Source: Phycisphaerales bacterium (GTDB lineage Bacteria > Planctomycetota > Phycisphaerae > Phycisphaerales > UBA5793). From it: a stretch of DNA of 64,000 bases. The translations under genes and the position numbers were made by a program. The stretch lies in contig JADZAS010000026.1 in assembly GCA_020852515.1 (NCBI GenBank), forward strand, positions 29,001 through 93,000, written 5' to 3'. Positions 32,111-41,800 of the stretch are shown piece by piece. The notes beneath the pieces were generated by a model. That model searched no databases. It worked only from the letters and a program-made list of their open reading frames with translations, and had not been told where the DNA came from. Positions within the stretch are counted from its first letter, which is position 1. Every line of letters starts with the position of its first letter.

Positions 32111-34819
32111 TCAGTTGCCCGAGTAAGTCTTGATCGCGTCGATCGAGGTGCTCAGCCGCTGGTGGCACTCCTGCAGGTGTGAGCGGCTGTAGTCGTCGAG
32201 GTTCTTGGCGTCGCCGCTCTTGAGAATCTTGTCGAGGCGGTCGCGCAGGTTGACCATCCATTCCATGGAGAGCGCCTGCACGGCGCGGGGCGTGCCCCAA
32301 CTGCCGTCGATCTCGCTGAGGTCGATGAGGTTGGAGATGTACTCGCGCTGCAGGTTGCGCCGCAGCGATGAGATCATCGGCTTGCGGTTCGTGTACTTGC
32401 CGTTGACCGGGTTGGACTGGAGGATTTCGCTCCAGATCTCTTCGGTCAGGCCGTTGAGCAGTTCGGGCAGCGTGAACGCATCCTCGTTCTCGGGGACGAG
32501 GAACTCGTTGTCGTACACGCGGCTGAGGATGGTCGGGTTCATGAGCGTAAGCAGCACGCCGCGCTGCACGCCCATGACGGTGTCGTGCACGGGGAACTCG
32601 GGGCTGCCCGAGTAGTTGTCCCAGTGGCTCTGCTTGTCGGTGGCCAGATAGGCGAGCAGTTCGGGCGTCAGGCCGAACGCTTCATCGCGGAAGGCGTTCT
32701 CGACGACGAACTTGAACGCCTCGCGCTCGCGTGCGGCCTCGACGGGCACCATCGGCGGGCGGGCATTGGGATCGCCCTTGCGGTCGCGATGGACGTAAGT
32801 GCCGCCGATGAATCGGCTGACCATGCTGACCGAACCGGCCTGCTGGTAGAGGAGCATGTTGAAGAACTGGCGGGCGGGATACCACGGCTCGCCTTCCTTG
32901 ACGGCGCGGTCGAGCAGCTCGCCGCGCAGTTTGTGGACGAGTTCGATCTGCCGCTTGCCGTAGTTGATCGGATCGGCGCCGAGATCGAAGCGCCGCACGA
33001 GCGGGTCGGGGCCGGCGGCGTCTTCATCGGTGGCGTACTGCAGGCCGGCTTCGGCGACGCGGCCGGCGATCTCGGGCAGCTTCTTCTCGTCGGGCGTGTA
33101 GCCGTACTCGATAGCCCAGAAGTCGTAGGGGCCGATGACCGGGGTCACCCAGTCGCCCTGCTCGGCGCCCTGGGGCGCGAGGTTGAGCGGGTTGTAATCC
33201 ATGACCGAGCCGACCTGCGCTTCGCCGACGCCCGCGTTGATCTCTTCAAGGGTCTTCCAGGTGGAGGCCTTGAAGTTGTGGCGCAGGCCGAGGGTGTGGC
33301 CGACTTCGTGGGTGACGATTTCCTTGATGACCTGCGCGACGAATTTCTCGGGCAGGCCGTCGATGAGATCGGTGTCGCTGTAGCTGTGCGGGTTCATGCG
33401 CGCGGACATGGCGAGGCGCGCGAGGTTCATCTGGTGCGCCTTGCCGACGGCCATGTCGCAGCGGCGGTTCTTCTGCACCATGCGCTCAAGCATCGAGCCG
33501 GGATTGGTGTTGTCCTTGGCGAACATGACGCCCTGGTGATCGCCCTGCGGCAGGCCGGAAGGCGACTGCGACTGGTCAGCCCTGTCGCGCAGGTAGTTCG
33601 CCGGGTCCCAGTGCGGGTGGTCGGCGACCCATTGCATGGTCTCCGGGGTCGCATCTTCCTTGGGAACCTGGGCGATCATCTGCTGGTAGTTCAGCGCGTA
33701 GTAGCGGATCATCGAGTCGTCGAAGATGATGTCGGCGTCGAGGATCTCGCCGGTCTCGGGATTCGCCCGGCTCGGGCCCATGGCGAAGGCGTCTTCCGAA
33801 GTGATCCAGCGGAAGAAGTTGTAGCGGACATCTTCGGGATCGAGGTCCATGTAGGCGCCGGTCTTGGCGTCCTGCTGGCGGACTTCGATGGCGCCGTCGA
33901 TGCCGATCTCGCGGAAGGCGTTGTTCCACTCGAGAATGCCGTCGCGCACGTACCGGCGGTACTTGACGGGCACGGTGTGCTCGAGGTAGAAGATGATGGG
34001 CTTCTCGGGCGGACTGAGCGCGAGATTGGGATCGCGCTTCTTGACGTTCCAGCGGTTGATGTAGCGCACGAACTGCTTGCCGTCGTCGCTCTCCTTGGCG
34101 AAGTCCTTGAAGACGGTCATGAAATAGCCGATGCGCTCGTCGGCCTCGCGCGGCTGGTAGTCGGTGCGCGGGACGTTGCTCAGCGAGTAGTAGATGTCGG
34201 TGAGGCGGCCGTCCTGACCGGGGCCCTCGAACGACACTTCGACGTTCTCGGGGAAAGCCTTGCAGTTCTTGATGGTCGTCAGGCGCGGGTTGAGCGGCAG
34301 GGCAAACTGGCCCGACTGCCCCACGAGCAGCGCATCGAGGTCGATGACCGGCCCGCCGCCTGGGCCCATGCTCACGATGGGCACGGCGAGGATGACGCGG
34401 TCGGAGTAGGTGCGTTCGACGGATGATTTGATCTCGCTGTCGCCGCGCGCCTGGTACTGGAGTTCAGGCTGCATGAGGACGAGCTGGTCGTTGATGCGCC
34501 GCCAGTAGCAGTACATTTCGTTCCACTGCCAGCCGGTGAAGTAACTGCCGCCCGCGATGGACACGGCCGCGAAGAAGCGCTTGCCCTCGAAGTTGCGCGG
34601 CAATTCGGCGAGCAACTGGTTGTCCTCGCCGTGGCGATAGATGGTGTACATCGACGCGCTGCCGTCGGCGGTGGAGATGACCTTGGTGTAGCCCTCGCTG
34701 ACCTTGTCAAAGGGCGGAAAATCATCGCCGGCGCTGGCGCCGGTCGCGAACGCGAAGATCGCAGCGCACGCGGCGATGGCCATCGGTGCGCCTGTGCTGA
34801 GAGTCGATTGTCGGGCCAC
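32111..34819 (-). CDS. Secreted zinc-dependent metalloprotease (DUF4953/DUF5117-type)
   Basis: The 902-residue exported protein has the extended zinc-binding signature HEVGHTLGLRHN (H-E-x-x-H-x-x-G-x-x-H, near residues 503-514), with a downstream methionine in VGSVMDYNP as in metzincins. Family-typical regions are EHTVPVKYRRYVRDGILEWN and AFREIGIDGAIEVR ahead of it. The layout (N-terminal DUF5118/5117-like beta domain, central metzincin DUF4953-like domain, helical end) is that of the large putative zinc proteases found in Bacteroidetes and planctomycetes. A signal peptide ends near GASAGDD. The GTG at 34819 has AAGGAG eight bases upstream; starting at the ATG 12 codons later is possible. Single gene. 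Confidence 0.92.
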   Translation of the reverse strand: MARQSTLSTGAPMAIAACAAIFAFATGASAGDDFPPFDKVSEGYTKVISTADGSASMYTIYRHGEDNQLLAELPRNFEGKRFFAAVSIAGGSYFTGWQWNEMYCYWRRINDQLVLMQPELQYQARGDSEIKSSVERTYSDRVILAVPIVSMGPGGGPVIDLDALLVGQSGQFALPLNPRLTTIKNCKAFPENVEVSFEGPGQDGRLTDIYYSLSNVPRTDYQPREADERIGYFMTVFKDFAKESDDGKQFVRYINRWNVKKRDPNLALSPPEKPIIFYLEHTVPVKYRRYVRDGILEWNNAFREIGIDGAIEVRQQDAKTGAYMDLDPEDVRYNFFRWITSEDAFAMGPSRANPETGEILDADIIFDDSMIRYYALNYQQMIAQVPKEDATPETMQWVADHPHWDPANYLRDRADQSQSPSGLPQGDHQGVMFAKDNTNPGSMLERMVQKNRRCDMAVGKAHQMNLARLAMSARMNPHSYSDTDLIDGLPEKFVAQVIKEIVTHEVGHTLGLRHNFKASTWKTLEEINAGVGEAQVGSVMDYNPLNLAPQGAEQGDWVTPVIGPYDFWAIEYGYTPDEKKLPEIAGRVAEAGLQYATDEDAAGPDPLVRRFDLGADPINYGKRQIELVHKLRGELLDRAVKEGEPWYPARQFFNMLLYQQAGSVSMVSRFIGGTYVHRDRKGDPNARPPMVPVEAAREREAFKFVVENAFRDEAFGLTPELLAYLATDKQSHWDNYSGSPEFPVHDTVMGVQRGVLLTLMNPTILSRVYDNEFLVPENEDAFTLPELLNGLTEEIWSEILQSNPVNGKYTNRKPMISSLRRNLQREYISNLIDLSEIDGSWGTPRAVQALSMEWMVNLRDRLDKILKSGDAKNLDDYSRSHLQECHQRLSTSIDAIKTYSGN

Positions 34820-35037
34820 TTGGTTTCTCCTTGAAAATCGGACCGAGGCGAAGCGGCGGCTGGTGCGCCAGCCGCGAAGCAGTGAGGCTATGTTGTATCC
34901 GCGCCCACCAGATGCGCAGCAGTCGGTGAATGATACCGGCGTGGAAGCGCGGCGATGCCGGAACGGGCGGAAATCGGCGGGACTGGCTCGGGCCGCATCG
35001 CCAGAATACACTCTCAACCAATACGCAACTGCCGCAC

Positions 35038-35111
35038 GTCCCGTTCGTCTAGTCGGCCTAGGACGCCAGGTTCTCATCCTGGTAACAGGGGTTCAAATCC
35101 CCTACGGGACG
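35038..35111 (+). tRNA. tRNA-Glu (anticodon CTC)
   Basis: The acceptor stem GTCCCGT/ACGGGAC closes a normal cloverleaf, with discriminator G at 35111. The anticodon stem CCAGG/CCTGG holds the loop TTCTCAT, anticodon CTC at 35073-35075. The T arm reads GGGTTCAAATCCC. CCA is not encoded. The stop codon of the ApbE-like gene on the other strand (35102-35104) lies inside the 3' part of the tRNA, a 10-base overlap. A weak promoter (CTGGCT, 18 bases, TACACT) is at 34983-35012. Confidence 0.95.
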
Positions 35112-36169
35112 CTTTTCTTGCGCTGGGCGAGCCAGCGGGCCATACCCGGCGTGGCGTGGATCCGCGAGGACCCGTCGAGCCCCTCTTCGATCAGCGCTTC
35201 GACGCCCTCGTATTCAGCAACCAACGCCAGGCCGCTGTCCATCGGCAGCAGGCACAGGGCCGTGGCGAGCGAATCGGACATCATGCCGCTGGGCGCGATG
35301 ACGGTCGCGGCGATGCGGCGCGAGGAGCCGAACCCGGTGCGGGGATCGACGATGTGCGAGTAGCGCCGGCCGGCGATCTCGACGTACTGCTGGGCGTCGC
35401 CCGAGGTGGAGACGGCGGCATTGACCAGCCGCACAACAGGCGCTTCGGAGTCGCCGCTGCCCGAGACGCCGCCTTCGACGGCGACTTCCCAGGCATCGCG
35501 ATCGGGAGGCGGCTCCCCCACCACGATGTCGCCGGCCATGGCCACGAGATAGCGACTGATGCCACACTGTCGCAAGACCGCGGCGGCACCGTCGCAGGCG
35601 TAGCCCTTGGCGATGCCGCCGAGATCGAGGCGCATGCCGGGCTGGAGCAGTTCGACCGTCTGCGCCCTGGCGTCGAGGCGCACCCATCGCCCGCCGACGA
35701 GGGCGCGCGCCGCGGCAATCTCCTGCGCAGCGGCGAGCTGCCCGCTGCGGCGCATCTCGCGCCAGAGTTGCACGAGCGGACCGGCGGTGACGTCGAAACT
35801 TCCCGATGAGCGCGCGTGCAGATCGCCGGAGATCACGAGCACCTCGAAGAGTTCATCGCTCACGGGCACCGGACCCTGGCCGGCCCGCGCGCCCAGGCGC
35901 ATGAGTTCGCTGTCCACCCGGTAGTCGCTCATGATGGCGTCGATTTCGGCGATGCGCTCGAACGCAGCGCTGGCCGCATCAGTCGCCTCGGCCTGATCGC
36001 GGGCGTAGAGCACGAGCCGGGCCCGCACCCCCATGTGCACCTGGCTGAACTCGAAGCGCCCAAGCGGCGGCGAGGGCGCGCGCTGCGACGCGGTGCAGCC
36101 GGTGAGTGCGATGATGCACGCAGCGGCGACAGCCAGCCGGCGCATCCGCTGCTTTAGAGAGAGATGCAT
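35102..36169 (-). CDS. apbE: FAD:protein FMN transferase (ApbE-like lipoprotein)
   Basis: ApbE attaches FMN to threonine/serine of target flavoproteins outside the cytoplasm. The lipoprotein signal is at the N-terminus (LAVAAACIIALTGC, lipidated C about residue 25). Family motifs are seen in order: MGVRARLVLY, then DLGGIAKGYACDGAA, then SHIVDPRTGFGSSR and MMSDSLATALCLL (D in the magnesium/FAD site). 355 residues are typical. No Rnf, Nqr or reductase target gene lies nearby, so the substrate is elsewhere or unknown. Its last codons run into the tRNA-Glu gene. It is divergent from the CPBP protease gene, 126 bases away. Confidence 0.92.
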   Translation of the reverse strand: MHLSLKQRMRRLAVAAACIIALTGCTASQRAPSPPLGRFEFSQVHMGVRARLVLYARDQAEATDAASAAFERIAEIDAIMSDYRVDSELMRLGARAGQGPVPVSDELFEVLVISGDLHARSSGSFDVTAGPLVQLWREMRRSGQLAAAQEIAAARALVGGRWVRLDARAQTVELLQPGMRLDLGGIAKGYACDGAAAVLRQCGISRYLVAMAGDIVVGEPPPDRDAWEVAVEGGVSGSGDSEAPVVRLVNAAVSTSGDAQQYVEIAGRRYSHIVDPRTGFGSSRRIAATVIAPSGMMSDSLATALCLLPMDSGLALVAEYEGVEALIEEGLDGSSRIHATPGMARWLAQRKKSVP

Positions 36170-36295
36170 GCGTTCAATCGTAGTCCAGGCCCTGCGCGCG
36201 TCGGCGGCGCGCGGCGCCGGGCGTCGGCGTGGCCGTGGCCGGTTCTATGATGGTTGGCTGCCGGATCTGATCGCCTCCGATTCAGAAGGGGATGC

Positions 36296-37309
36296 ATGAC
36301 CGACGACGGCCGATCCAACCAGGGCGAACCGGGACGCGCTGCCCGTGAGCCCGAGCCGCCTCCGCTGCTCATGCCGGCGGCTGAGTCGGCGGCCGTCCCG
36401 CCCACGGTTCGCCCGCCGGCTCCGCCACCGCCGCCGCGCCCTCGCGTCTTCAGCGCCGTGATCGCGCCGGTGGTGGCAATTCCGACGACCATCATCGTGG
36501 CCAGCGTGGCGCTGCTCGTGCCTGCGTTCATTCTGCACTGGAACGAGATCAGCCGGGCGCGCGCCGACGAGGACGTGATCGAGCGCGTCATCATGGAGTT
36601 CATCGCCTCTCCGGCGGGCTTGCTGCTGAGCCTGATCCCTGCGGAACTAACGTACTTCGCGCTCGTGATTCTGGCCGTGCGCTTTTCGCCGCAGGCCTGG
36701 CGCGACCGCCTGGCGATGCACCGGCCGGCGACGGCGTGGTGGGCTTACCTGCTCTTTGCGCTGGCGGCGCCGGCATGCGGCATGCTGGGCGGGCTGCTCG
36801 CCGCGCTGCTCGGTCGAGACGAGAGCAGTTCGCTCGAGATGCTCTTCGAGGGACTGCAGAACGTACCGGCGTCGCTGGCGGTCATCGTCGTTGTCCTGTA
36901 CAGTGTTCTGCCGGGCTTGTGCGAGGAAATGCTCTACCGGGGTTATATCCAGTCGCGCCTGCTGCGCCACTGGCCGCCGATCCTCGCGATCCTGTTTGCG
37001 TCAGCCGCTTTCGCCGCTGCCCACGTCGAACCCACGCATGCGATCGCCGTGTTTCCGCTCGGCGTCTGGCTGGGCGTGATCGCGTGGCGCTGCGGCAGCA
37101 TCTGGCCGAGCATTCTCACGCACGCGCTCAACAACGCCTATGGCGTGACGATGATGATGCTGGTCACGCCCGACGAGGCGGCGAAGATGGAACAGCAGTG
37201 GACGATTGGCGCCGTGATGGTCATCGTCGTTTCCGGCGCCGCAATGATCGGGGCATGCGTCTATCTCTTCAGACGCCCGGCGCCGGATCTGAGCGCGGCG
37301 CAGGCGTGA
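36296..37309 (+). CDS. CPBP family intramembrane metalloprotease
   Basis: Integral-membrane protease-like protein of the CPBP/Abi (Rce1-type) family. The 337-residue protein has a proline-rich cytoplasmic N-terminus (about residues 1-55, with APPPPPRPR) and about seven membrane helices. The three family motifs are CEEMLYRGYIQSRLL (E-E-x3-R, about residues 209-214), FAAAHVEPTHAIAVFPLGVW (F-x3-H) and ILTHALNNAYG (H-x3-N). All catalytic residues are present. The ATG at 36296 has AAGGGG upstream; an earlier frame is open but unsupported. The substrate is unknown. Neighbouring genes do not suggest a bacteriocin-immunity role. Confidence 0.92.
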   Translation: MTDDGRSNQGEPGRAAREPEPPPLLMPAAESAAVPPTVRPPAPPPPPRPRVFSAVIAPVVAIPTTIIVASVALLVPAFILHWNEISRARADEDVIERVIMEFIASPAGLLLSLIPAELTYFALVILAVRFSPQAWRDRLAMHRPATAWWAYLLFALAAPACGMLGGLLAALLGRDESSSLEMLFEGLQNVPASLAVIVVVLYSVLPGLCEEMLYRGYIQSRLLRHWPPILAILFASAAFAAAHVEPTHAIAVFPLGVWLGVIAWRCGSIWPSILTHALNNAYGVTMMMLVTPDEAAKMEQQWTIGAVMVIVVSGAAMIGACVYLFRRPAPDLSAAQA

Positions 37310-37336
37310 TCAGCCGAAATGACGCGCAGTTTTTCA

Positions 37337-37365
37337 TTGCAATCGGGAGCAGCTGGAGTTATGAT
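37337..37365 (+). promoter_or_regulatory. Predicted promoter of the beta-propeller gene
   Basis: TTGCAA (37337-37342), a 17-base spacer and TATGAT (37360-37365). The preceding TTTTTCATTGC is identical to the sequence at 24930-24940. Transcription would start about 40 bases before the ATG at 37410. Confidence 0.68.
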
Positions 37366-37409
37366 GTGCCGCGCGGCGCCGCTGCGGGCGCCGCGCTGGA
37401 GGGAGAACC

Positions 37410-38834
37410 ATGTCGTCAACTCTGTCGCGTTTTCTTGCCCCGATTGCGCTGGGAGTCGCCGCCGCGACTGCCTCTGGCCAGTCGATCGAGCCGGCGGTGT
37501 TCATTGTCACCTACCCCAACGCCGCGCAGGGCAAACTGTCATCCATGACGGTGAATCCCGACGGCACGCTCAACCTCATCGGCGTCTACGACACGTCCGA
37601 TACCGGGCCGCAGGCCATCAGCCTCTCGCCCGGCGGGCGGTATGTCGCGCTCTCGCACGGCACCGCCAACGGCGTGAGCGAAAAACTCGACATCTTCCGC
37701 GTCCATGCCGATGCCACGATGACGTTCGTGCTGACCAAGCTCGTTCCCGACAGCCCGCTCGATCTCGTCTGGATCAACGACCACCTGCTGGCCGTAGCGC
37801 AAACAGACCTCGGCGGCTCCAACAGCGTGGGCATCTACGACTTTGATGCGAGCGCGCCCGCGCTCACCGAGATCGCGAGGCACGACGCTGGGCGCTTCTG
37901 CTCTAACCTCGCGATGCACCCGCACGGCCGATATCTCTTCGCCAACGACTCATCCAGCAACGCGATCTACACCATCGAGATGTTTCCCGACGACAGCAGC
38001 GCGCCCGTCGGCACGCTGTTCACGGGCTATTACCCGCTGGGCATGGGCATCACTCATGACGGCAAGCAGTTGTACGCCGGCGGCGGCATCAGCGGCGGCG
38101 GGCGCATCGTGCTCGGCTACGCCATCAGCGCGCTCGACGGCTCGCTGACCGGGCTGCCCGGCGCGCCCTACACGTCGGACGGTTCATCACCCAAACTCGT
38201 CGTTACCTCCATCGACGACAAGTACGCCTTCGTCGGCCACGGCACCGATGCCACATTGCGCACCATGCGCATCAACGTCGACGGCAGCCTGACTTCAACC
38301 GGCTACTCGTTCGACGTCGGCCTGCAGGGCACGCTGGGCAAGGTCGCCGTGCTCGACAACCTCCTCTTTGTCACCGACAACTCGACGGCCATCGACGGCA
38401 AGAGCGGCGTGTACTCGTTCACGATTCAAACCGACGGCTCGCTGGTGATGAACGGCGGCGATCTTTTCAGCACCGGCTCGACAAGCCCGAACTCGATTGC
38501 CGCATGGGATCCCCGGCAGCGGATGGTGCTCGCGGTGAGCGACGTGATCATGGGCCAGCAGGCGCGTTTCAGGGTGACGGGCGCGCCGCCGAACGCGGTG
38601 TTCGGACTCGTCTACACGCTGCGCGGCCCGGGGCGCGTACAACCCAACGGCTGGGGCGTGTGGATCGACCTGGCCCACCCCGTGCAGGCCGGCCCGATCC
38701 GCCGGGCCGACGCCAGCGGCAGCGCGACCTTTACGCTGGACGTGCCGGTGCGCAGCGTGCCGCTCGTGTGGTTCCAGGCAGTGCGGCCGGATGTGAAGAG
38801 CAACGTCGTGGTGCGGCCGCTGCTGTTGCAGTGA
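37410..38834 (+). CDS. Secreted lactonase-like beta-propeller protein
   Basis: The 474-residue exported protein has a signal peptide (about residues 1-24, ending ATASGQS) and then a seven-bladed propeller resembling the 6-phosphogluconolactonase/YncE-type lactonase family. Repeating blade motifs are MTVNPDGTLNLIGVYD, then AISLSPGGRYVALSHG, LAMHPHGRYLFANDSS, GITHDGKQLYAGGG and RINVDGSLTSTGYSFDV. The last 90 residues form a separate beta domain (FRVTGAPPNAVFGLVYTLRG), ending VKSNVVVRPLLLQ, loosely like the SNVVQ ending of the four-cysteine modules but without cysteines. GGAGGGAG precedes the ATG at 37410. Secretion argues against a pentose-phosphate enzyme; a binding or adhesion role is more likely. 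Confidence 0.82.
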   Translation: MSSTLSRFLAPIALGVAAATASGQSIEPAVFIVTYPNAAQGKLSSMTVNPDGTLNLIGVYDTSDTGPQAISLSPGGRYVALSHGTANGVSEKLDIFRVHADATMTFVLTKLVPDSPLDLVWINDHLLAVAQTDLGGSNSVGIYDFDASAPALTEIARHDAGRFCSNLAMHPHGRYLFANDSSSNAIYTIEMFPDDSSAPVGTLFTGYYPLGMGITHDGKQLYAGGGISGGGRIVLGYAISALDGSLTGLPGAPYTSDGSSPKLVVTSIDDKYAFVGHGTDATLRTMRINVDGSLTSTGYSFDVGLQGTLGKVAVLDNLLFVTDNSTAIDGKSGVYSFTIQTDGSLVMNGGDLFSTGSTSPNSIAAWDPRQRMVLAVSDVIMGQQARFRVTGAPPNAVFGLVYTLRGPGRVQPNGWGVWIDLAHPVQAGPIRRADASGSATFTLDVPVRSVPLVWFQAVRPDVKSNVVVRPLLLQ

Positions 38835-38888
38835 AGCGCCGCGCGCTGCATGTGAACGCTCGCACCCAGACGTCCGGCGCAGACAGGC

Positions 38889-41800
38889 TCAGGTGCGGTT
38901 CGATCGCGAGCCGTATTTGGAGATCGCCTCGATGAGGGCGTCGGAGTCGTCGCTCTTGTTGAAATAGGCAACGGCGCCGGCGGCCGTCATGGCCTCGGCC
39001 CGCTCCCTTTCGCGGTGCATCGACAGCGCGATGACCTGCACCTCGGGCAGTTCGCGGCGGATGGCATGCGCGGCTTCGACGCCGTTCATGCCCGGCAGCG
39101 AGTAGTCCATGAGGATGACGTCGGGCACGAGGCGCCGAGCCTGCTCGACGGCCTCGATGCCATCGCGCGCTTCGCCCACCACCTCCAGGTTCGGCTCTTC
39201 GGCCAGCAGCGAACACAGACCTTGGCGCATCACGGCGTGATCATCAACGACGACGACGCGGATACGGTCCTTGGCCTTGGACCGGCGACGGGCGGAGAGT
39301 TTGGACACCTTGCCGGTTCGCGTGTCGGGCATGTCTGACAGCGGCGTGCGAATCGCCGAGCGGCCGTGCCGCGGCGCGATGAGCGTGAAGCGCGAGCCCT
39401 GGCCGACCCGGCTCTCGATCTGGAACGTCCCACCGAGCATCGCAAGTCGCTCGCGGATGTTGAACAGCCCAAACCCGACGTGCTCGCGCGTATGAAGCAG
39501 CTTCTCGGCGTCGAAGCCGGCGCCTTTGTCTTCAATGACCACGCGCAGGTAATCTTCGTCGTGCACGGCCAGTTCGAGCGATGCTTCCTTCACCCGAGCG
39601 TGCTTGGTCGTGTTGAACAGCAGCTCGCGGATGGATTCGAAAACCAGCGTGCGCACGTCTTCGCGATCCGGGTCGGCATTGGGATCGACTGAGACGTTCA
39701 CAGTCAGGCCGTGGCGCTCCTTCATGCGGCGGGCCAGCCACTCGCACCCGGCCGCGAGGCCGCCTTCCTGGAGCACCGGCGGGCAGAGTTCGACCGAGAG
39801 CGAGCGCGACGCCTCGATGGCCTCATCGACGCAGGTGCGCGCATGGTCGATCCACTCGCTGCGGCGCTTTTCGTCGTTGCTGCGCGCGATGAATTCGAGG
39901 CCGAGTTTGCCGCTGGCCAGGAGTTGCTGCAGGTGATCGTGAAGGATCTTGGCCAGCCGCTCTCGCTCGCGCCGCTCGGTGAGCGTCAGTTCGGAGGTGA
40001 GGCGGGCGAGTTGATCGGCGCGGCGCTGGAGTTCGGAGGTGCGTTCGGCGACGCGCCGCTCGAGGTTCTCGTGCGACTGCTTGAGCGCCGCTTCGACGCG
40101 TTTCTGTTCCGTAAAGTCCACGATCGAGGCAATCCAGCCGATCACGTCGCCGTGCTGATCCCGATCGGGGATGTAGTTGACGCGCACCCAGCGGAGCCCG
40201 GCGGCCGTGTACGGGATTTCGAGCTCGAACTCGACCTGCTCGCCCGCGAGCACGCGATCGATGTACGGCCGAATGAGCGCGAACGCCTCCTCGCCCATGA
40301 CATCCGCTATCGGCCGGCCGACGATCTGATGGGGCGGGACGCCGAAGAGCGAGCCCGCCGCCTGGTTGACGAACCGGTAGCGCAGATCGCTGCTGCAGCG
40401 GCAGAGGATCAGCGGCGTCGAAGATGTGATGAGTTCGAGTTCGAGTTCCTTGGCCCTGAGCGCCGCCTCCGCCTGGCGCTGCTCCGTGACATCCGTATTC
40501 GTTCCGAGCCAGCGAACGACCTGGCCGGACCGGTCGCGGATGGGCACGGCGCGCGAAAGGAACCAGCGGTACTGTCCGTCGCGGCCGCGCAGCGGGAAGA
40601 GATCTTCCCACGGCTCGCCGGCTTGGATGGCTCGGTCCAGACCGCCGATGACGCGATCCACATGATCGGGATGATGCACTCGCTTCCAGCCGTCGCCTCG
40701 CATCTCTTCGAGCGTGGTCCCGGTGAAGTCGAACCACCGCTGGTTGTACCAGGTGGCCTGACCGCGCGTGTTGCAGGTCCAGACGAGCTGATCGATGCCG
40801 TTGGCCAGCTCGCGGAAGCGCTGCTCGCTGTCGCGCAGGGCGAATTCGGCGCGCTTGCGATCGGTGATGTCAATGCCAGAAGACTGAACCTCGGTGGCCC
40901 GCCCGTGCTCGTCGAAGGAAAGCGCGCGGTTGCGCCACAGCGTCCAGCGCGCGTTCTCGCCTTTGCCGAAGCGGTTTTCGATGGAGACCTCCGGCGCGTC
41001 GGGACACAGGCGATCCAGCATGGCCCGGACCTGCTCGCGGTCATCGGCGTGGATCAACTGCCAGAAGTCGGCTCCCTGCAGGTCGCTGGCGTCCTCACCC
41101 ATGGCGCGGGCGTAGGCATCGTTGACGAAGAGAATCTCGCCGCGGGGGTCGAAGCGGCAGATCATCTCCGCTTGCCCCTCCACGACGGCCCGATAGCGGC
41201 ACTCGCTCTGGCGCAGCGCTTCTTCGGCTTCCTTGTGGTCGGTGACGTCGATGCACGAGCCGATGTAGCCGCTCAACCGCCCGTCTTCGGTGAAGCGCGG
41301 CACGCCGTGGTCGAGCAGCCAGCGGTACTGCCCGTCGGCGCGGCGCATGCGGAACTCGATGCGGAACGGGATGTGTTGGTCGAACGCGCTCTGGCACGCC
41401 CGGGCGGTCGCCTCACGATCGTCAGAATGGATGCTCTCGACCCAGCCTTCGCCGCACTCCTGCTCGTGCGTGCGGCCGGTGAACTTGAGCCAGTTGTCGT
41501 TGAAGTAGATGCCGCGCTTGTTCTCGTCGGAGACCCAGATGAGCACGGGCGCCGCATCGGCCATGAGCCGGAAGCGGCCTTCGCTCTCGCGCAGGGCCCG
41601 TTCGATCTGGTAGCGCTGCGTGACATCCTGGAAGGCGTTGATGGCGCCGACGATCCGGCCCTGCTCATCGAGGATCGGATCGATGTTGACCAGCACGTTG
41701 ACTCGCGTGCCATCGGGCTGCTCGACCACGACATCGCAGTTGCGGAACGTGGCGCCGTCGCGCAGCGCGATGGCCATGGGCGTCTGATCGTGCGGCAGCA

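Noticed and set aside
32585..34426. A 600-codon plus-strand frame opposite the metalloprotease gene
   Set aside because: The zinc-binding signature and signal peptide are on the minus strand. The plus-strand product has no recognisable domain.
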